Source of the DNA: Sphingomonas sp. CCH10-B3
Lineage (GTDB): Bacteria > Pseudomonadota > Alphaproteobacteria > Sphingomonadales > Sphingomonadaceae
Assembly: GCF_001556185.1 (NCBI RefSeq)
Contig: NZ_LSIJ01000030.1
Location: 1 to 64,000 of the forward strand
Reading direction: 5' to 3'
Length of the DNA stretch: 64,000 bases
Part shown: positions 61,348 to 64,000 of the stretch, one piece after another
Layout of the letters: each line of letters starts with the position of its first letter
How positions within the stretch are numbered: position 1 is the stretch's first letter
The notes under the pieces: model-generated
The model's database searches: none
Told to the model about the DNA's origin: nothing
Seen by the model: the letters and a program-made list of their open reading frames with translations, nothing else
Program-made: the position numbers and the translations under genes

Positions 61348-61929
61348 TTACGAATCGCGCGGCGTGCGCTCAGTGGACGTTATCGAATTGTGTGCCTCAT
61401 GCGCCTGCGCTTCAAGCTCGCGAAACTTTTGATCGATCCACTCATCAGTCATGCCAAATCGAAGCCGGAACGGAGCGCAAAAAGCATCTAGCTCATCATC
61501 CGCTGCCTTGAATTCAGCGATTGCCGCTTCGCAGACGTCGATCATCGCTACTCGACCTGATTGAGTGATGAACTGGAGATCGTGGTCGCGAAAAAAACTA
61601 TGGGCTAACATGTCGCGAGTGGATTTGGCGGCACGGAGTTTCAAAATTATCTCGGGTGGTAGAATGCATAGACTGTCTAGTGTCTTGAGCATGTTCCCGA
61701 AGGTCTTACCGAACTCACCAACATAGAAATCATCAAATGCGGATTCCCAAGATTCTTTGCTGTTGTGAACCGGTCGCGTCGGTAAAAATCGCAAAACAAG
61801 CAATGCATTTACGATAGCATGCTCAAGAACCTGAGCCATGTACATGGCAAGCCCATAGCGCGCATATACTTCACGTATAAGCGCGGATTCTGGATCACTC
61901 ACATCCCAAATAGCTTCGAGCCGATTCAT
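61348..61929 (-). CDS. Hypothetical protein with HEPN-like R-x4-H motif
   Basis: This 193-residue protein is predicted nearly all-helical. It has R105-D-M-L-A-H110 in KSTRDMLAHSFFRDHD, at the place and in the helical setting expected for a HEPN ribonuclease (R-x4-6-H). The N-terminal ~90 residues carry long amphipathic helices (GLAMYMAQVLEHAIVNALLVL). Its DNA is visibly richer in A and T than the core genome. No antitoxin-like gene is adjacent. A role in defence or abortive infection is possible; the match is to a motif, not a proven family. Confidence 0.55.
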   Translation of the reverse strand: MNRLEAIWDVSDPESALIREVYARYGLAMYMAQVLEHAIVNALLVLRFLPTRPVHNSKESWESAFDDFYVGEFGKTFGNMLKTLDSLCILPPEIILKLRAAKSTRDMLAHSFFRDHDLQFITQSGRVAMIDVCEAAIAEFKAADDELDAFCAPFRLRFGMTDEWIDQKFRELEAQAHEAHNSITSTERTPRDS

Positions 61930-61984
61930 ATCAAAAGTCTAGCACTTCTAGCGTCTTCCTGAAATGTTAGCACGAAACCCGCGC

Positions 61985-62293
61985 TCAAAAGAGCGCAAGC
62001 TGACGTGATGCGGAAGCAGTTTCGCGCCATGCGTGAGTGCGTGACATCTCGTTGATCCACGCTTCGACATAGGCCTCGGGGCCGCCCATGTGATCAACAT
62101 TGCTGCGGTTGATGAAGTGCGAGCGATATCCGGTTTCGGAGATCGGGAGCGGCGCGCGTGCTGGCTTCACACTTTCGACCTCAAGATGCGCCATTGATTG
62201 CCCGTCGTCGAATGAGACGTAATCGGCAATCCAGCGAATTTCGATTTCGATGCCGTTCCAGTTTTTATGAATGATTGCGTAGTCGGTTTTCAT
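61985..62293 (-). CDS. Hypothetical island protein
   Basis: From ATG 62293 (with AAGGAGG upstream) the protein has 102 residues and begins MKTDYAIIHKNWNGIEIEIRW. It reads as a small mixed alpha/beta protein without signal peptide. A C-terminal EAWINEMSRTHAWRE helix follows. I do not recognise a family; the frame open further upstream is not supported. Confidence 0.6.
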   Translation of the reverse strand: MKTDYAIIHKNWNGIEIEIRWIADYVSFDDGQSMAHLEVESVKPARAPLPISETGYRSHFINRSNVDHMGGPEAYVEAWINEMSRTHAWRETASASRQLALF

Positions 62294-62611
62294 GTCTGCC
62301 TCCTTTGGCGTTTGGGTTCGTCCGGTGGACGGGGAGGCAAACGGCAGGGTTCGAAGGGGCAGCGTCACCCCAAGGAACGAAGGGGGAAACGGCCAACACG
62401 GGAGCCTGAATGAAATGAGGGCGAATGGATCGGGCAAGCCGTTGACGATGCACCGGCCCTGCCAACATTCCCGTCATCATCACCGGATGATCCCAGGCGC
62501 GGGGCAGACAATGAAAAGAGCCGACAAGCGGCCCCACGTTAGAACGGTGTTGAAATCGTTGCTGGAAAGGATCGGGCTATTCGGCAATCAGGGTGGTAGG
62601 AGAATCATAGA
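62294..62611. other. Intergenic stretch inside the island
   Basis: This 318-base gap separates two divergent island genes. It holds a ribosome-binding site at each end and no convincing gene. Open frames through it have no supported start. Promoters for both genes probably lie here, but none could be assigned. Confidence 0.45.
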
Positions 62612-63109
62612 ATGCGAAAGCCATCACGCGCTGTTGAACTTGACGACATTATCAGCTCGCAAATCATCGGAGATGATCCGGTTATCGTCGCACTGGTGTT
62701 GAAAACTCATCTCGCGCTCGAAGCATTGTTGATTGAAATGATCCGTCTTTCGCGAACGGATGACAAGATTTACAAGCTAAGCTTTCCTGACAAAACGAAG
62801 TGGCTTGTCGCTGAGGGCGTGATCTCGTCCGACGATGAAGGTGCATTCAATCGCTACAACGATTTCCGAAACGATATCGCGCATATTTTCGGCCATGTCA
62901 TTTCGCTGGCCGATGCTTTGAAGCTTGCACGGGAGCTTGAAGCGGATGGCGTCGATTTCTCTGATTCCGCCGGACATTACAGCGAAGAAGAAGCTGAGGA
63001 ATATTATGGCGGGACAGAAGGCATCCTCGCCGAGATCGGATGGTGCATTCTTTTTCATGCGGGATACCTTCTGTCCGAGTCAGGCGGACGCGATATCAAC
63101 AGCGCGTGA
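62612..63109 (+). CDS. Hypothetical protein with HEPN/MAE_28990-like R-x4-H motif
   Basis: The 165-residue protein is helical. R86-N-D-I-A-H91 (YNDFRNDIAHIFGHV) gives the canonical HEPN R-N-x3-H form, where Asn after Arg is common. The N-terminal half (VALVLKTHLALEALLIEMIRL) fits the first HEPN helices. TAGGAG lies upstream of ATG 62612. The C-terminal ~60 residues are acidic. It sits between a small unknown gene and the ArdC-type antirestriction gene, a context that would suit phage or plasmid defence or an addiction system. Confidence 0.62.
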   Translation: MRKPSRAVELDDIISSQIIGDDPVIVALVLKTHLALEALLIEMIRLSRTDDKIYKLSFPDKTKWLVAEGVISSDDEGAFNRYNDFRNDIAHIFGHVISLADALKLARELEADGVDFSDSAGHYSEEEAEEYYGGTEGILAEIGWCILFHAGYLLSESGGRDINSA

Positions 63110-63133
63110 GAGAGGCGGCCTAAGCCGCCTCTC
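63110..63133. terminator. Terminator between convergent HEPN-like and ArdC-like genes
   Basis: Perfect ten-base stem GAGAGGCGGC/GCCGCCTCTC with loop CTAA, which contains the ArdC stop codon. GTTGTTCG follows on the plus strand. Confidence 0.75.
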
Positions 63134-64000
63134 GTTGTTCGATCTGAGCGATGCTCTTGAGGTATTCGGCAGCCTTGTTCGCAGCACTCGCCGCCGTAAA
63201 GATTGCTTTGCGGTCGCCTTTCAAAATGCGCAGCCAGTGTCCGATATAGTCGGCATGATCGGCGCGTGGTTCTGCCGTGATGCCAAGATCACCGCAGAGG
63301 AACGCAGCGCCAAGTTCGGCAACCATTTCTTCCATCGCGTATGCATCATCGCCAAAGCGTTCACCGAAGGTCCGCGCGCAACGTGACTCCGCGCCTGACC
63401 AATGGGTCAGCTCGTGCAGCAACGTCGAATACCATCCTTCGGTCGCGGTGCTGGTCTTTGTGCCAACGAAGCGATGACGATCAGGCATCGTGATGCTGTC
63501 GGTGCTGCGATTGTAGAATGCACGTTCACCTGCAACGGTGATGTTTGCACCCGTGGATGCGATGAGTTCTTCGGCAGCAACGCATGGATCGATGCGCTCA
63601 ATCGACGGTTCGATTGCAGGAATCTCGAAGCCATCAACCTGTGCGACATTGAACACGCGCGATGCACGGGCAACGAAGAACCGATTGCCGCGATCATCGT
63701 CATCGCCGGATGATTGCGTGTCACGCTCATGCGGTTGAAGGTCACGATAGAAAATGATGACGGAAGATTTCTCGCCTTTGCGGACTTGTGCGCCCTTCTC
63801 TTGCCACTGGCGATATGTGCCCCAGATGCCATGATCGAATTGCTGGCAATATGCCGATGCCCAGAGGGCGACGGTGTTGACGCCGCGATAGGCGTTCTTG
63901 CTTTCGACATTGGTGGGACGTTCGATTGATCCGCCTGCACGATGCCAAGGCATTTGCGGATGCTCGGCTCCGGCTTCGATTGAGGCAATGATTTGATCGG
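63120..64000 (-). CDS. ArdC-like antirestriction protein (5' end outside the window)
   Basis: The reading frame is open past ATG 63953 to the window edge (DQIIASIEAGAEHPQMPWHRA), so that Met is internal and the true start lies beyond 64000. The N-terminal part matches the ArdC single-stranded-DNA-binding domain (NAYRGVNTVALW, WGTYRQWQEKGAQVRKGEKSS). The C-terminal part is a zinc metalloprotease-like domain with H-E-L-T-H (LLHELTHWSGAESR) and EEMVAELGAAFLCGDLG. ArdC protects incoming plasmid DNA from restriction. Most of the protein (~290 residues) is in view. Confidence 0.88.
   Translation of the reverse strand, partial: DQIIASIEAGAEHPQMPWHRAGGSIERPTNVESKNAYRGVNTVALWASAYCQQFDHGIWGTYRQWQEKGAQVRKGEKSSVIIFYRDLQPHERDTQSSGDDDDRGNRFFVARASRVFNVAQVDGFEIPAIEPSIERIDPCVAAEELIASTGANITVAGERAFYNRSTDSITMPDRHRFVGTKTSTATEGWYSTLLHELTHWSGAESRCARTFGERFGDDAYAMEEMVAELGAAFLCGDLGITAEPRADHADYIGHWLRILKGDRKAIFTAASAANKAAEYLKSIAQIEQREAA

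Overview
The window is 64 kb of GC-rich chromosome from an alphaproteobacterium, most likely a sphingomonad (Sphingomonadaceae or a close relative). The reasons are the base composition, the aroA-cmk-rpsA-ihfB neighbourhood, a large TonB-dependent receptor, an HPr-rel-A gene set, and a subclass B3 metallo-beta-lactamase whose first zinc ligand is Glu. The genus cannot be fixed from the sequence alone. No database search was run; calls rest on motifs, domain recognition, gene order and start-site inspection.

Left part (1-27 kb). The window opens with a stand-alone ApeA/HEPN-like putative anti-phage protein. Next come secreted proteins, a prolyl-4-hydroxylase-like dioxygenase and an RcnB-like protein. 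A translationally coupled operon follows (glutaryl-CoA dehydrogenase, acetyltransferase, class III CoA-transferase, orphan 2Fe-2S subunit), with citrate-lyase-like and class II aldolase genes facing away from it. A stretch with palindromic repeats holds a small GIY-YIG nuclease gene bounded by 35-bp inverted repeats. An unusual three-gene cassette (metzincin protease with an N-terminal beta-rich domain, a helical-repeat protein, and a free-standing copy of the same domain) precedes a dehalogenase, a hydrolase-membrane fusion, nadC, RNase T2 and a peptide-type binding lipoprotein. The housekeeping block ihfB, rpsA, cmk, aroA is interrupted by the metallo-beta-lactamase on the opposite strand.

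Middle part (27-47 kb). This holds a TonB-dependent receptor with an M14-type deacylase and an amidohydrolase. Then come an LplT-like transporter, pgsA-moaD-moaE, a fasciclin protein, an oxyR/ahpC/ahpD peroxide defence locus with a recognisable OxyR-type site, TauE, cysE, several membrane proteins, and a divergent TetR/DUF4386 pair with two identical palindromic operators.

Right part (47-64 kb). A complete phosphate-starvation operon, phoR-pstS-pstC-pstA-pstB-phoU-phoB, has a well-formed Pho box inside the end of phoR, in front of pstS. Beside it lies a four-gene HPr-rel-A type cassette (Tat-signal protein, PqqD-like protein, HPr-kinase-related ATPase, nucleotidyltransferase) and an adrenodoxin-reductase-type ferredoxin-NADP reductase. 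From tRNA-Pro(CGG) to the window edge there is a mobilisable island: MobC, a relaxase, small unknown proteins, two different small proteins with HEPN-type R-x4-H motifs, and an ArdC-type antirestriction protein whose 5' end lies outside the window.
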